Assembly: GCA_025093985.1 (NCBI GenBank)
Contig: JACAAK010000022.1
Span: 124,001-188,000, forward strand
Source: Calvatia gigantea
Taxonomy: Eukaryota; Basidiomycota; Agaricomycetes; Agaricales; Lycoperdaceae
DNA length: 64,000 bases
Direction: 5' to 3'
The notes under the pieces were generated by a model. The model made no database searches. It worked only from the letters and a program-made list of their open reading frames with translations, and was not told the origin of the DNA. The stretch's first letter is position 1. Every line of letters begins with the position of its first letter. The position numbers and the translations under genes are program-made. Below, in pieces: positions 9,107 to 20,011 of this stretch.

Positions 9107-11284
9107 GAAGCACTCAAAGAGCCTGAATATAATACCATATGCCTCTTTAAGAGCCACAAGGTTGGAGCCCCAGTCCTTAGACTGGGCAACAATGGTGCCA
9201 TCGTCAACATATGACAGAAGGGTCGTCCCTAAGCGTGACGCCTCCCTGTCAAAAAGCCACATTAGTGGAGCTATGTATAAGGCTGACAGGACGGGGGAGA
9301 GGGCAGAGCCCTGTCCTACCCCCACATCTGATGGAAATGGCTCGGACTTGAAAGAATCCCAGCAATACTGGGTCTTCTGTCCTACCAAGTAGTGCGCAAA
9401 GAACTCGACCAGCTCAGGGGCAAATCCTTGCTTGCGGAGTATTGCCACCAACATATCATGGTGCAATGATGGAAAGAACTGTGCTATGTCAAATGCCACA
9501 ATGCTAGTCCTGAGACCCTTAGCCCAACCCGCTCTTACGATGTGGGTCAGCATTAGGCCAGCATCTTCAGTGGACCGTTGGATCACACCTCCAAGCTGAT
9601 TAGGGTGAAAGACCCCAAATTTGACAGAGTCAAACTAGAGCCTAGTCACAATCATTTTCTCAAACAGCTTGCCCAGCATATTGAGAAGAACTATAGGCCT
9701 GAAGGCCTTGGGTGTAGAGTATGCAGGCTTACCTGGCTTAGGAATAATAACCAACATAGATTCTTTGAAATACTCTGGCCAGCAGCCTAGACGAATACAG
9801 GCACTAGCTAGATGTACGAAGATTGGCAGGGCATCCCCAAGCACGATCTGTTTGAGCATCCTCCACATAACGTGGTCGGGGCCTGGAGCAGAGACTTTGG
9901 AACAGGCAGACAGTGCGTCCACCAGCTCCTTGTCTGAGAAGTCAACCCACCCCTGCTGTGGAAGCACAGGGAGCGGGTCAATAACAGGGGTATCACACTC
10001 ACGCCCAGAGGCGGAGTTGTAGGTACTGTGAAGGGCCTCCCATAGGGAGTCCATAGTGTGACAAGGCTCCCCCTGGTAGGAGATAGCCTCGCATGCGGGC
10101 AACTTGTGCGCTTTGACCCATTCCATAAGGTCCCAAGGGCGCTTGTTGGTTTCAGCAATTTCCTCGATCTTATTATTGAAGAATTTGCACTTCTTAGATG
10201 CTACAACATGTCGAAATGCCTTCCAGTCCACAGGGTCTGAGGAATCCCTGTGAGCCTGAAGGGCGACCCTGCAATCCTCATCCAACCAGGGCTGAGACTT
10301 TGTGGATATATGCACCTCCACAGTGTGGCGGTGCCATACTGCAGAGAACACCGACCCAATAGCTGATGCCAGGACATTAACATCCTGCGCTGAGTTAAGG
10401 AGATGATCCTGAAGACCATACACCCCTTCTCTGATCTCATCCAGGAACTGCAATTCTGCAGTCGCTGCCGAGTTCTTGGGAAATGCCCTTCTGACATTTG
10501 TGATGTCTTCAGGGCAGATAGGGATCACGACAGACAGTAGATGATGGTCTGATGGGCCTGTCAGATCTGATCTGATCTGGGGATGCACAATGCGCCACCT
10601 AAGATCGGAGATAAAGATCAGATCAATCACCGATTGGCATTTGGTCGGATCACGAGGTACATGCGTAGAAGCCCTAGAATCTGGCAACCAGATCCCAAGG
10701 CCAAGGTCATCGGCAGCTTCCAATAGCTGCTGGGTGGGTCAGTGGTGATGCAGAATGCTATCGTCCCACTCACACAAATGGCAATTAAAATTGCCTCCCA
10801 TGTAATGCATCTGGGGTAAAGAATCACGCTTCTCATAGAGAAGCCTGATCGCAGTGTGCTCATCGTCAGAATAAACATTCATGAGATCACATTCACAGCC
10901 ATGATTGAAGATGGTGACAACTATCACATCCCAGTGATCAATGAGGTCCCACCTTAGTAAGGGCCTCAGCCTCTTGATCCATGTGTGGACATATGCCATA
11001 ACACGGGGTCGATCTCGTTCCTCCACAGAGGAGGCCGGCCTCACTATGTATAACCACTCAGGGTGCTTAGGTGCTCTGATGACAGACTTACCCTTGGCAT
11101 CAAGTGTCGAGGGGGTGGATCTTATCGTTCGCCAGGGTGGTTCCTGGACAAAAATGATGTCGAAGTTGTCTTTTTCAGACTCTAGCAATGTGTCCAATAA
11201 TGTGTAATTCTTCGCTACGTTAAATGACAGTATATGTATTTTACCCTTTACAAAATGCCTCAACTCGTCAGGCTCGGGGTTCAT
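9107..11284 (-). pseudogene. L2 ORF2, N-terminal part (endonuclease and RT), truncated and broken
   Basis: It starts at ATG 11284, overlapping the ORF1 TGA as ATGA. Endonuclease motifs FVQEPPW, GGNFNCH (the family form is GGDFNCH, so the Asp is Asn here) and SDHH are seen. RT motifs run through FDIAQFFPSLHHD, GQGSALSP and SYVDDGTI before the frame is cut at 9107 by L1's tail. Stops are a TGA at 10739-10741 (CGA in L1) and a TAG near 9632 (CAG in L1). The Asp-to-Asn change in the catalytic GDFN motif would by itself be expected to inactivate the nuclease. Identity to L1 is high by eye, so both belong to one subfamily. Confidence 0.85.
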
Positions 11285-13290
11285 TGCGCGGATGCTGAAG
11301 TATTATCAGCGGATCGTGACGCCATCCTTGAGAGATGACATTCACTCACCTTTCTATAGTGCTCTTTGATCCACTCGGCCTCATACCGGTGGCACCAAAG
11401 TTGGCACGAATGGGAGTCGGTGTGGTGCTTACCACCGCAGTTGAGACACTTGAACTTGTGGGGACATGGCTGTCCCTCAGGGGTAGCCTTGTTGAGATTC
11501 TTAGGATGACAATAGCCAGCGACGGCACGGTGGTTCTCAGAAGTGTGAGGTCCAGCGCAGATGGGGCATCTGTTTGACTGGGATCAACAGATAGCAGTGG
11601 GGTGGCCCTAGTACCAGCAACGCTGACACCAGGGAACTCCGGTATAGGTGGAGGTCTGCTGCACATGGCAGGAGTGCGTTCCAATCTGGACAGTGTGCCC
11701 CACAAGGCGCTTCATCCGACTGCTGGTCTTAGAGTCAGCTAAGTCGAGCCAGGCTGTACACGTGTCAGAGCTGGTGGAGTTGCACGAAATGCATGGGGTG
11801 TGGGACAGCATAGCAAAGTCCTCACAATGGGGGGACTTTGAGAGGTGACCCAGGAGGCATTTGATGGTCATGGCCCTATGGCCAAGCTCATCGATAAATG
11901 GGATGTCCATGATCCTAATGTAGGACGTGGAGTCGGGGACGCAGAGCTGAAGCTTAATGCCCTCAGCGACCGCCTTGTGAGCCCACTTGTCAATGATAGT
12001 GACATCCTTCGGGGTGGGAGCGTAGTTGGTGAGCAAAGACCATGCGTTGGCCATGCTTGATTGGATAGACTCGATCCAACATCAGACACGAGCCTGGACA
12101 AGACCTCTGTTGATAACTTCAACAAAGTGATTGGTTTGAGGGTGGGGGGAGCCTTCTGGAACAGCCACTGCTGTCATGAGGAGTTGTCAATGGTTGGGGC
12201 CAGCCATGACATTATCAGGATGCTTGGACTTGCCTTGCACCGAGGGTTCTGCTTCGTGAGCCATCGCAACGACTCGTTTGGGCTCAAGCTCTAGGAAGGA
12301 CTGCGCAATTTGCACAGCCGTAACCACAGGGATCTGGGTGGACTTGCCCTTGCCAGAGGAAGAGAGTGTCTGTGTGTACGAGGACAGTGCCGCCTTCTTC
12401 TTCTTGGTGATATTGAGAGGGCATACTGGTCTGGGTTGGACCTGGGCACTCCTCCGCTGTTGCTGCAGGGCAAGGTGTTTCGCCTTTGCATTCTTTTGGA
12501 TCAACTCGACAAGGTTCCGCTCACGACGAGCAGGGCGGATGGGTTGAACTGGAGGTAGTGGTGCGGGAGCTCTAACTGGCTTCGATCTACCAGATCTAGG
12601 TGTGGAGCCTCCCATGTCGGCGTCAACGTCACCCGAGCCAGATGGCCAGGGTGGCGGAGTAGCTCTCCTGACTGGCAGGGGTTGAGCATAGCAAGAGGCA
12701 ATGTTGGCCACAGCGTGACCTCCAAGCCAACTCAGATTAGATTGACCAGTTGGAGAGCGATCCAACCAGCCATTGTTAGCCAGGGACTGGACAAACACCA
12801 AGGTGGCACCCAGTACCACTGTGGTAGATTCCACGTTAAGCGGCATAGCGTGTACAGACCTAAACCAGGAGGCCAGGTTGTGCAGGGATTCGGCTGCGCC
12901 TTGGACGTCCACAGTGAGGTGTTCTTCATCACCTGCCAATGCTGTTACGGATGGAGCATACTCCAGATCGCCAAACGACTCCACTGACATATCTCTGCCA
13001 GCAGAGCTCCCAGGGGGATTGGTGATGATCGCAGAGGCAGTGGCCCCAGGGGCCACCACTTCGTCCTCATCATCATCGAAGGGGTCTGCCATCTCCATTG
13101 GCATAGGAGAGGGGGAGGTTGCACGAGAGGGAGCACAGGACCGAGGTCGGGCAGTTCCACTCGAGGAGGTTGCTGATGGCAGCCACACTGTGATCGGGAC
13201 GGCAGTGTATCATTGGCGCATGCCCTCCCCAGAGGAAGCCTGGGTTAAGGCGCGGGTTTGGTAGCGGGGCTGTGGCTGCTGGGAGCCCAC
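11281..13290 (-). pseudogene. L2 ORF1 (gag-like, three zinc knuckles), nearly full length, broken
   Basis: The reading frame is continuous from 13290 to the stop at 11281-11283, about 670 codons. A candidate ATG at 13221 is followed one codon later by a TGA that would be CGA if unmutated, so the true start is uncertain. The N-terminal half is acidic then helical (a DDDEDE run, then an LHNLASWFRSVHA-like stretch). The middle is basic and Gln-rich. The C-terminal half has a conserved domain (IIDKWAHKAVAEGIKL, DIPFIDELGH) and the knuckles C-Q-R-C..., C-P-I-C... and C-L-N-C.... At 12184-12189 the pair NH-stop replaces L1's N-R-R (CGT CGA to CAT TGA), which is CpG decay on both strands. Confidence 0.75.
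11295..11349 (-). other. Intron-like segment of L2
   Basis: This is the 55-nt counterpart of the L1 segment, with GTGAGT donor at 11349, CTGATAAT branch-like sequence and TTCAG acceptor at 11295, lying between the last zinc knuckle and the ORF2 ATG. Confidence 0.5.
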
Positions 13291-13681
13291 TGTTGAAGGG
13301 AGTGCATAGGGAAACGTCTGGCGGTCCTAACACCGAAGAAACAATGCAACTTGATAGGGAGAATCTCGAGAAAAATGCGTTTTATTGAACACTAGTCCTG
13401 TGGACTATTGTAAGAGGCTAAGTACAAAACAGAAAATTGTCCTACTCACCTGTGGACTGTTGTAAGAGGCTAAAGAGCCAGAAAGCGTCCACAGGTGTTC
13501 TAACTAAGTCCAACCATCATGTGACCAAGTCACATGATCACAAAAGCATCCATTGTGGCTCTAAGTCCACATCTCTATGTACAAGTCCATATCTTCTTGG
13601 ACAACTCCACAAGTGTCCTACCAAATCTTGGAGCCCTGACTCAGGAGAGTCCATCTAACACTGTCTGGAGCACTCCTGACA
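13291..13681 (-). repeat. Copia LTR type A, inverted, with an extra 52-bp tandem unit
   Basis: Read on the minus strand it starts TGTCAGGAGTGCTCC (13681) and ends CCCTTCAACA (13291). It is 391 bp against 339 bp for the copy at 2501-2839. The difference is one extra unit containing CTGTGGACTATTGTAAGAGG (13395-13446 region), a near duplicate of the following block. Its flanks (CCCAC left, CATCT right) do not match, so it is not a simple solo-LTR insertion. Confidence 0.8.
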
Positions 13682-13960
13682 CATCTTGACTGGGTCATCC
13701 TGGATGCCATTGAAGTGAATCCTCTGGTCAGCCTCCACCATAAGGAAGAGCCAACCTGCAGCTCTGTCTGCCTTAGCCTCCCAGGCATCCTGAGCAGCCA
13801 GCTCAGCCTCAGTGGGGGTTTTAGACATGGCAGGGGGGGAGACTTTTCCAGAAACAATCCTCCACAGACCACTAGCCCTCAACCATGCCTCCATCTTGCC
13901 AGCTCAAGTAGAGTAGTTCGTCCCACATAGCTTTGCAAAGTTTGGTCCGGATTGAGCCAT
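13682..13960 (-). pseudogene. Copia gag, N-terminal fragment
   Basis: ATG at 13960 opens a frame of 93 codons typical of copia gag N-termini: a MAQSGPNFAKLCGTNYS start, then MEAWLRASGLWRI and WEAKADRAAGWLFLMV. Codon 19 is TGA (13904-13906) where the family has Trp. The frame runs into the type A LTR at 13681, so the remainder of gag and all of pol are gone. Gag builds the virus-like particle. The upstream leader and primer site belong to the type B LTR, so this is either a deleted B-type element joined to an A-type LTR or a recombinant. Confidence 0.7.
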
Positions 13961-14072
13961 TTTTGCGGTCAGGAGAGCAGAAATAGAGTTGGGGTGGGGA
14001 GAGAGATGTAGAAGGAGATAGAGAGAAAGGAGGGAATTGAATTAAAATGTTGTTTTGAAGCTGTTAAAGCAC

Positions 14073-14085
14073 GGGGCCCATAACC
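14073..14085 (-). promoter_or_regulatory. Copia primer-binding site (initiator-tRNA half type)
   Basis: GGTTATGGGCCCC directly follows the LTR end (…TTTACA) on the minus strand. It is complementary to the anticodon-stem region of initiator tRNA-Met, not to a tRNA 3' end. The stretch from here to the gag ATG at 13960 is the purine-rich untranslated leader. Confidence 0.65.
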
Positions 14086-14218
14086 TGTAAAGAGGTGCAT
14101 GTGGGGGACGTTGAGACGGTCCTAACAGCGGTGGAACAAAGTCTATTGGATTAATATTAAAGGAGGAAATCCACAATTACTGTGGACAACTGTAAAAGAC
14201 TCGATAATGAAGTTATAA
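14086..14218 (-). repeat. Copia LTR type B, 3' part (split by LINE L3)
   Basis: Read on the minus strand it matches the last part of the LTR at 48517-48758, ending GCACCTCTTTACA, and is followed by the primer-binding site. It is cut at 14207-14218 (ATGAAGTTATAA) by L3; the remainder resumes at 19064. Confidence 0.75.
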
Positions 14219-14968
14219 TTTTTTTATTTTTTTTATTTTTAAATCATGGCTTGTGCCAATTTATAACGCAGTGCCCGATCGCAGTCTGCATGTAGCCAAG
14301 TACAAAGACCCTAACTACATTGTCTGATGAGTTGAGAGTAATCTACCTTTTACAAACAGCCCAACCCAACCTAAGCCGTACTAACCGGAGCTTTCCAGCC
14401 CAACCTGACCCAAGCTGTCCCCTACTGAATAAACTACCCCAGTCGCCCAAAATGCCCATCACACTGAAGAAGACCCAGTTGCCCAGGTCTTGTGGTGTAC
14501 ACCCAGTGATGCACCGTCATGCAGCGACGGTGCCCTGATCATCCCTCAAGAGGCGGACCCAGCGGCAGTAGTGGCCGAGTGCCCTCAGGGGGACAGGTGT
14601 AGTCAGGAGAGCCAGCACAAGGAGCCCCCGCTTGGAGCCGCCTTACTCCCAGCTTCCCAAGTGAAAGGGTATCAGCCCGGTTCTGGTCTAGAACAACACA
14701 GCAGGCAGGGTAGCAACTCGAAGCGTTGCCTAGACGGCACCCAAGAAAGCAGCTTAGCAGGACGAACCCGCACTGCCACCCGGGGACCCCACCCCTGTTA
14801 TTTTATGCCTCCGCCCCCCGCGAAGCCCCCAACCAAGCCCAGGAAAGGAGCACCACCAGCCAAGGCCAGAAGCACCCCCCAGGGACCCAACCCCTGTTGC
14901 CTTGCAACTTTTCCACCTAGTAGGCCAGAAGACCAGCAACACCGCAGGGACCCCCCACGCATGCCAGC

Positions 14969-16364
14969 TCAGCCGATCCCAGCATCATCTGGTCTGAACG
15001 CAAAAGCTCCAGGGTTTGCATTCAGGAAGTCAATCAGCTCATGAATGGTCTGAGGAGGTCTGTCAAGTTCCCTTTTGTGGTTGGGACACCTGACGAATAT
15101 GTGATAGCACCCCTCAAGAGTGGCACCACACAAACAGCTAACGCCTTCATTAGGAAAGAATCGTACACGGTACGACCCAATCGGAGCATGACCTGTAACA
15201 GCATGCACGGCCCTCGCACACAGCGAGTTAGAGCCGCTAACATGAGGGAGCCAGGGCCCACCAGAAAGGTAGGTCAGCTTCCCCAGAATAGATGGGTCCG
15301 CTCCGGAGGCAAGATCCATGTTGCTACGCCCCTTGTAAGAAGAGGTGGAGTACAGCTGACGCTATGACTCCAGAACATCGTCAACCGCCTCTTTGCAGAG
15401 ACGGGCAATGAAAGTGAATGGCCTCAGGCCATAGGCGACCTGAGGGAACGAGGTGACATGCCGGTGCACAGTATGGTGAAACTCCCACTTCTCAGAAGAA
15501 GGAACAGCGAGAAATTCAATGCCCCTCCGGGGATCCCCAGAGAACCATCGTTTAAGCACCACATACATCCCCTGGGACAGCATCTGCCTGGAATGTGTAG
15601 ACGGATCAACTGCGAGCTTCACTGACACAATAGAATCAGTGAACACACATATGAGCCTGATGTCATCCTGCTTGAGAGCAAAATGAATGCCAAGTGCAAT
15701 GGCCATGAGCTCAGCATCAGGTGCTGTAACTCAACCCACCACGTGAGTGATCTCATGGAGACACTCATGCTGGCAATAGACATGGGCAGATGAGACTGCC
15801 TGGAACTTGCCATGGAGCGGCAGACTTGCGTCCATCGCCATATGGACAATCCCGAGGTCCTCTCTATACTCCCTAAGGCACGTGTTAAGAGCATACATAT
15901 GCTTGGGGTTGGTATTACCCTCCGCATTGAGTTTCACCTCCATGAATGACACCTGGTCAGGGTGGCAGTCCATCAGGCAGTATCCAGGCCGATTAATTGA
16001 GGCCATAGGCTCAAATTCCTCGATGAGGTTCACCAGGCTGGCATCAGCCTGGATCAAGGAGCCTTTAGTCTTCCTGCGAATAGCAGGAGACATAAGACCG
16101 ATGGAGCGAGTATGCAGCTTAGCAGACCCAGAATACTCAGGGCTCATAAGGGCCCTGAGGGGGTGGTTAGGTGACAGAGTCTTAATCCTGTAGTCCAACC
16201 TGACAGCAAGCTTCTGTATGTGAAGCTGGATGGGTATAAGACCCGCGAATGACTCCGCGGCCCCAGTAGGAGCAGTCCGGAATGCACCTGTAATCCACAG
16301 GGCCGCCCGTCTTTGCATGACATTCAGGCTCTTAAGGGCCGCCTTACAGTGGGAGCCCTTGAAG
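14969..16364 (-). pseudogene. L3 ORF2, C-terminal part (end of RT, RNase H, Cys/His motif)
   Basis: The frame ends at the stop 14969-14971 after DDAGIG. It contains the post-RT region (FRTAPTGAAESFAGLIPI, LSPNHPLRALMSPEYSG), RNase H (VHMAMDAS, where sister copies have ATDAS; FTDSIVS) and the C-terminal C-x-C-x8-H-x4-C motif. The frame has a TAA at 15729-15731 after THVVG (sister copies read RVAGRVT) and a TAG at 15364-15366 in place of the Trp of SWRQL. The right end at 16364 is the L4 insertion site; the upstream RT continues at 18207. Confidence 0.8.
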
Positions 16365-18206
16365 ACGCAGGAAGACTAAGGGCTCCTTAATCCAGGCTGA
16401 TGCCAGCCTGGTAAACCTCGTCAAGGAGTTTGAGCCTATGGCTTCAATCAATCGGCCCGGATACCGCCTGATGGACTGCCACCCTGACCAGGTGTCGTTC
16501 ATGGAGGTGAAACTCAATGTGGAGGGTAATACTGACCCCAAGCATATGTATCCTCTCAACGCGCGCCTCAGGGAGTGCAGGGAGGACCTCGGGATTGTTC
16601 ATATGGCGACAGACGCAAGTCTGCCACTCCATGGCAAGTTCCAGGCAGTTTCATCTGCCCATGTCTATCGCCAACGGGAGTGTCTCCGGGAGATCACTCG
16701 CGTGGCAGGCCGAGTCACAGCGCCTGATGCTGAGCTCATGGCCATTGCACTTGGCATTCATTTTGCTCTTAAGCAGGATGACGTCAGGCTCATATGTGTA
16801 TTCACTGACTCTATTGCGTCAGCGAAGCTAGCAGCTGATCCGTCTACGCATTCCAGGCAGATGCTGTCCCAAGGGGTGTGTGTGGCGCTTAAGCAGTGGC
16901 TCTCTGGGGATCCCCGGAGAGGCATTGAATTCCTCGCTGTCCCTTCTTCCGAGAAGTGGGAGTTCCACCATGCCGTTCATCGGCATGTTACCTCGTTCCC
17001 TCAGGTCGCTTATGGCCCGAGGCCGTTCACTTCCATTGCCCGCCTGTGCAAAGAGGCAGTCGACGATGTTCTGGGGTCATGGCGTCAGCTGTACTCTACC
17101 TCTTCCTACAAGGGGCGTAGCAACATGGACCTTGCCTCCGGGGCAGATCCATCTATTCCGGGGAAGCTGACCTACCTTTCTGGTGGGCCTTGGCTCCCTC
17201 ATGTTAGCGGCTCAAACTCGCTTTGTGCGAGGGCCGTGCGTGCCATCACAGGTCATGCTCCGATTGGGTCGTACCGCGTACGATTCTTTCCTAACAAAAG
17301 CGTTGGCTGTTTGTGTGGCACTGCTCTCGAGGGGCGCTACCACATATTCGTCAGGTGTCCCAACCACAAGAGGGAGCTTGACAGACCTCCTCAGACCATT
17401 CGTGAGCTGATTGATTTCCTGAACACGAACCCCGGGGCATTTGCGTTCAGACCAGATGATGCTGGGATTGGGTGAGCTGGCACGCACGGGGGGTCCCTGC
17501 AGTGTCGCTGGTCTCCTGGCCTACTAGGCAGAGAAGTCGTAAGGCAACAGGGGTGGGGTCCCTGGGGGGTGTTTCTGGCCTCGGCTAGTGGTGCTCCTTT
17601 CCTGGGCCTGGTTTGGGGCTTCGCGGGGGGCAGAGGCGTAAAATAACGGGGGTGGGGTCCCCGGGTGGCGGTGCGGGTTCGTCCTGCTAAGCTGCTTTCT
17701 TGGGCACCGTCTAGACAGCGCTTCGAGTTGCTACCCTGCCTGCTATGTTGCCCTGGATCAGGACCGGGCTGATACCCTTTCACTTGGGAAGTTGGGGGTA
17801 AGGAGGCTCCAAGCGGGGGCTCCTTGTGCTGGCTCTCCTGACTACACCTGTCCCCTCTCGGGTGCTCGGCCGCCGCTGCCGCTGGGCCCGCCGCTTGTGG
17901 GATGATCAGGGCACCGCCGCGCTGCAGCGATGTATCACTGGGTGTACACCACAAGACCTGGGTGACTGGGTCTTCTTCAGTGTGATGGGCATTTCGGGGA
18001 ACCGGAGGATTTGGCAAGTAGGGGGCGGTCTGGTCTGGTCTGGATTAGCGCTTGGGTTGGGTTGGGTTGCTCCTGAACAGTAGATTACTCTTAACTCATT
18101 GGACTTTGTAGTTAGGGGATTTGTACTCTACTACACGCGGACTGCGATCGGGCACCGCATTATAAATTGGCGCAAGCCATAATTTAAAAAAAAAAAAAAA
18201 AAAAAA
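16365..18206 (+). mobile_element. LINE L4, 5'-truncated copy inserted in L3
   Basis: A 14-bp target duplication GGGAGCCCTTGAAG (16351-16364 and 18207-18220) flanks a LINE 3' fragment with 21 terminal A. The orientation is opposite to L3. The 3' UTR fills 17476-18185; no gene is seen there. Confidence 0.95.
16366..17475 (+). CDS. L4 ORF2 C-terminal fragment (RNase H and Cys/His motif), open
   Basis: The frame is open over 369 codons from the truncation point to the TGA at 17473-17475. It holds RNase H (ATDASLPLHGKF, DAELMAIALGIHFAL, FTDSIASAKL) and the C-terminal motif GCLCGTALEGRYHIFVRC, then DFLNTNPGAFAF. It has no stop codons, unlike the same region in L1 and L5, so L4 is among the youngest LINE copies. 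It has no promoter or start of its own and is not expected to be expressed as a separate protein. Confidence 0.75.
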   Translation, partial: RRKTKGSLIQADASLVNLVKEFEPMASINRPGYRLMDCHPDQVSFMEVKLNVEGNTDPKHMYPLNARLRECREDLGIVHMATDASLPLHGKFQAVSSAHVYRQRECLREITRVAGRVTAPDAELMAIALGIHFALKQDDVRLICVFTDSIASAKLAADPSTHSRQMLSQGVCVALKQWLSGDPRRGIEFLAVPSSEKWEFHHAVHRHVTSFPQVAYGPRPFTSIARLCKEAVDDVLGSWRQLYSTSSYKGRSNMDLASGADPSIPGKLTYLSGGPWLPHVSGSNSLCARAVRAITGHAPIGSYRVRFFPNKSVGCLCGTALEGRYHIFVRCPNHKRELDRPPQTIRELIDFLNTNPGAFAFRPDDAGIG

Positions 18207-19063
18207 GGGAGCCCTTGAAGAACCATAGTTTGAAGCTGTATGTCGCAATAGGGACAACACACGACTGATAAAGGAGGTGCTTCTGCATAGGCCGCAAGCC
18301 CCTCGTAGAATTACCAAGCATCTTCATGGCTTTCACGGTAGAAAGTGCTTTAGTAGAGTAATAGTGAACATGCTCCTTAAAAGTAAGGGCACAGTCGAAG
18401 TAGAAACCCAAATACCTCCAATAGGGTTTGGGCCGGAGCAGCATATCACCAGTGAACAGGGCAAAGCCCAGGTCAATCGGTGGATTATCATCCCCGTGTT
18501 TGCAGGAGAAATGAAAAACCTCAGACTTGTCATGCTCAAGTACCAAGGCGAAGCGCTCAAAGAGCCTGAATATAATACCATATGTCTCCTTAAGAGCCAC
18601 AAGGTTAGATCCCCAGTCCTTGGACTGGGCGATGATGGTGCCATCATCAACATATGACAGAAGGGTTGTCCCTAAGTGCGACACCTCCCTGTCGAAAAGC
18701 CACATTAGTGGAGCTATATACATATAAGGCTGACAGGAGGGGGGAGAGAGCAGAGCCCTGTCCTACCCCCACATCCGATGGGAACGGCTCGGACTTGAAA
18801 GAATCCCAGCAATACTGGGTCTTCCGTCCTACCAAGTAGTGTGCAAAGAACTCGACCAACTCAGGGGCGAATCCTTGCTTGCGGAGTATAGCAACCAGCA
18901 TATCATGGTGCAATGACGGGAAGAACTGCGCTATGTCAAATGCCACAACGCTAGTCCTGAGGCCCTTGGCCCAACCCGCTCTTACAATGTGGGTCAGCAT
19001 CAGGCCAGCATCTTCAGTGGATCGTTGGATCACACCTCCAAGCTGATTAGGGTGAAAGACCCC
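18207..19063 (-). pseudogene. L3 ORF2, RT core part
   Basis: On the minus strand this reads from the 5' truncation point through STEDAGLMLTHIVRAGWAK, VAFDIAQFFPSLHHD and GQGSALSP to SYVDDGTI and GFYFDCALTF. A short duplication at 18714-18727 (a TATACATATA stretch) shifts the frame before the YVDD part, so the RT is split across two frames. No ORF1 or endonuclease is present because of the 5' truncation. Confidence 0.8.
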
Positions 19064-19235
19064 ATGAAGTTACAATACTTTGCTCACCTGTAGACAACTG
19101 TAAGAGACTAAAGGCTCTCAAAGCGTCCACAGGAGGCTACAAGTCCACCTGTGTCATGTGACTCATTACCTGACCAAAACTTCATCAGTGATAAGTCCCA
19201 ATCTATCTATAGGACTGATGAGACTATATCTAACA
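19064..19235 (-). repeat. Copia LTR type B, 5' part (continuation of 14086-14218)
   Basis: On the minus strand it begins TGTTAGATATAGTCTCATC at 19235 and matches the start of the LTR at 48517. Joined with 14086-14218, and counting the L3 target duplication once, the LTR is about 293 bp against 242 bp at 48517-48758. The excess is a tandem unit like the one in the type A LTR at 13291-13681. Confidence 0.8.
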
Positions 19236-20011
19236 CGATCCCTATCTGCCCTAAAGACATCACTAATATCTGCTAGGCCTTTCCCAAGAACTCAATAGCC
19301 ACTGCAGAATTGTGGTTCCTGGATGAGATCAGAGAAGGGGTATATGATCTGCGTGATCACCCCCTCAAGTCTGCACGGGATGTTAATATCCTGGCATCAG
19401 CAATTAGGTTGGTATTCTCTGCTACATGGCATCGCCACATAGTAGAAGTGCATATTTTAGCAAAGTTTCAGTCCTGGTGAGATGAGAATTGCACGTCTGC
19501 CCTACAAATCCACAGGGAGTCTTTGGACCCTGAGAATTGGAAGGCATTCCAATATGTTGTAGCATCTAAGAAGTGCAAATTCTTTGATGATAAGATTGAG
19601 GAAATTGCTAAGACTAACAAGCACCATTGGGACCTGATGGAATGGGTCAAGGCACACAAGTTACCCACATGTGAGGCTATCTCATACCAGAGACAGCCTT
19701 GTCATGATATGGATTCCCTTTGGGGAGCCCTTCATGGCACCTACAACTCTGCCTCTGGGAGGGAATGTGATGCCTCTCTGGTTGATCCACTGCTGTCCCT
19801 CCTAGAATATATGTGGACAACATTTTTCTCCAAGGAACTCACTAATGCATTGTTGGCTTGTTCCAAGGTGTCTGCTCCAGGCCCTGACCATGTTACATGG
19901 CAGATGCTCAAACAGATTGTGCTGGGTAATGCCCTGCCAATCTTCATATGCCTAGCCAACACTTGTGTTTTGCATGGGTGCTGGCCAGAGTACTTTAAGG
20001 AATCCATGTTG
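19236..20011 (+). pseudogene. Lb1 ORF2, end of endonuclease to start of RT
   Basis: Coding similarity to L1 4955-5730 is clear, with a good frame from 19523: NWKAFQYVVASKKCKFFDD, KVSAPGPDHV, ESML. Stops before 19523 (for example the TGA near 19480 in place of Trp in SQPWWDEDC) mark it as dead. It continues after L5 at 29493 without a gap. Confidence 0.8.

Larger units (their letters stand above)
9107..13290 (-). mobile_element. LINE L2, 5' two-thirds, inverted against L1
   Basis: Read on the minus strand, this holds ORF1 from near its start and ORF2 from endonuclease into the RT, stopping just past the YVDD region where L1's tail begins. The missing 3' part should lie left of the window if L1 inserted here. 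The upstream end at 13290 abuts a copia LTR exactly. It is the best ORF1 copy in the window. Confidence 0.85.
14219..19063 (-). mobile_element. LINE L3, 5'-truncated, inserted in a copia LTR and split by L4
   Basis: The poly(T) with two A interruptions (14219-14240) marks the 3' end on the minus strand. The 5' end at 19063 falls in the RT, at the sequence encoding SVKFGVFHP. The target duplication ATGAAGTTATAA (14207-14218) / ATGAAGTTACAA (19064-19075) flanks it, with one C/T difference. Internal sequence is interrupted by L4 at 16364/18207. The stretch 14241-14968 is LINE 3' UTR without genes. Confidence 0.9.

Noticed and set aside
13291..13681. Simple solo LTR insertion of Copia-A type
   Set aside because: The 5-bp flanks do not match (CCCAC against CATCT) and the two sides belong to different elements.
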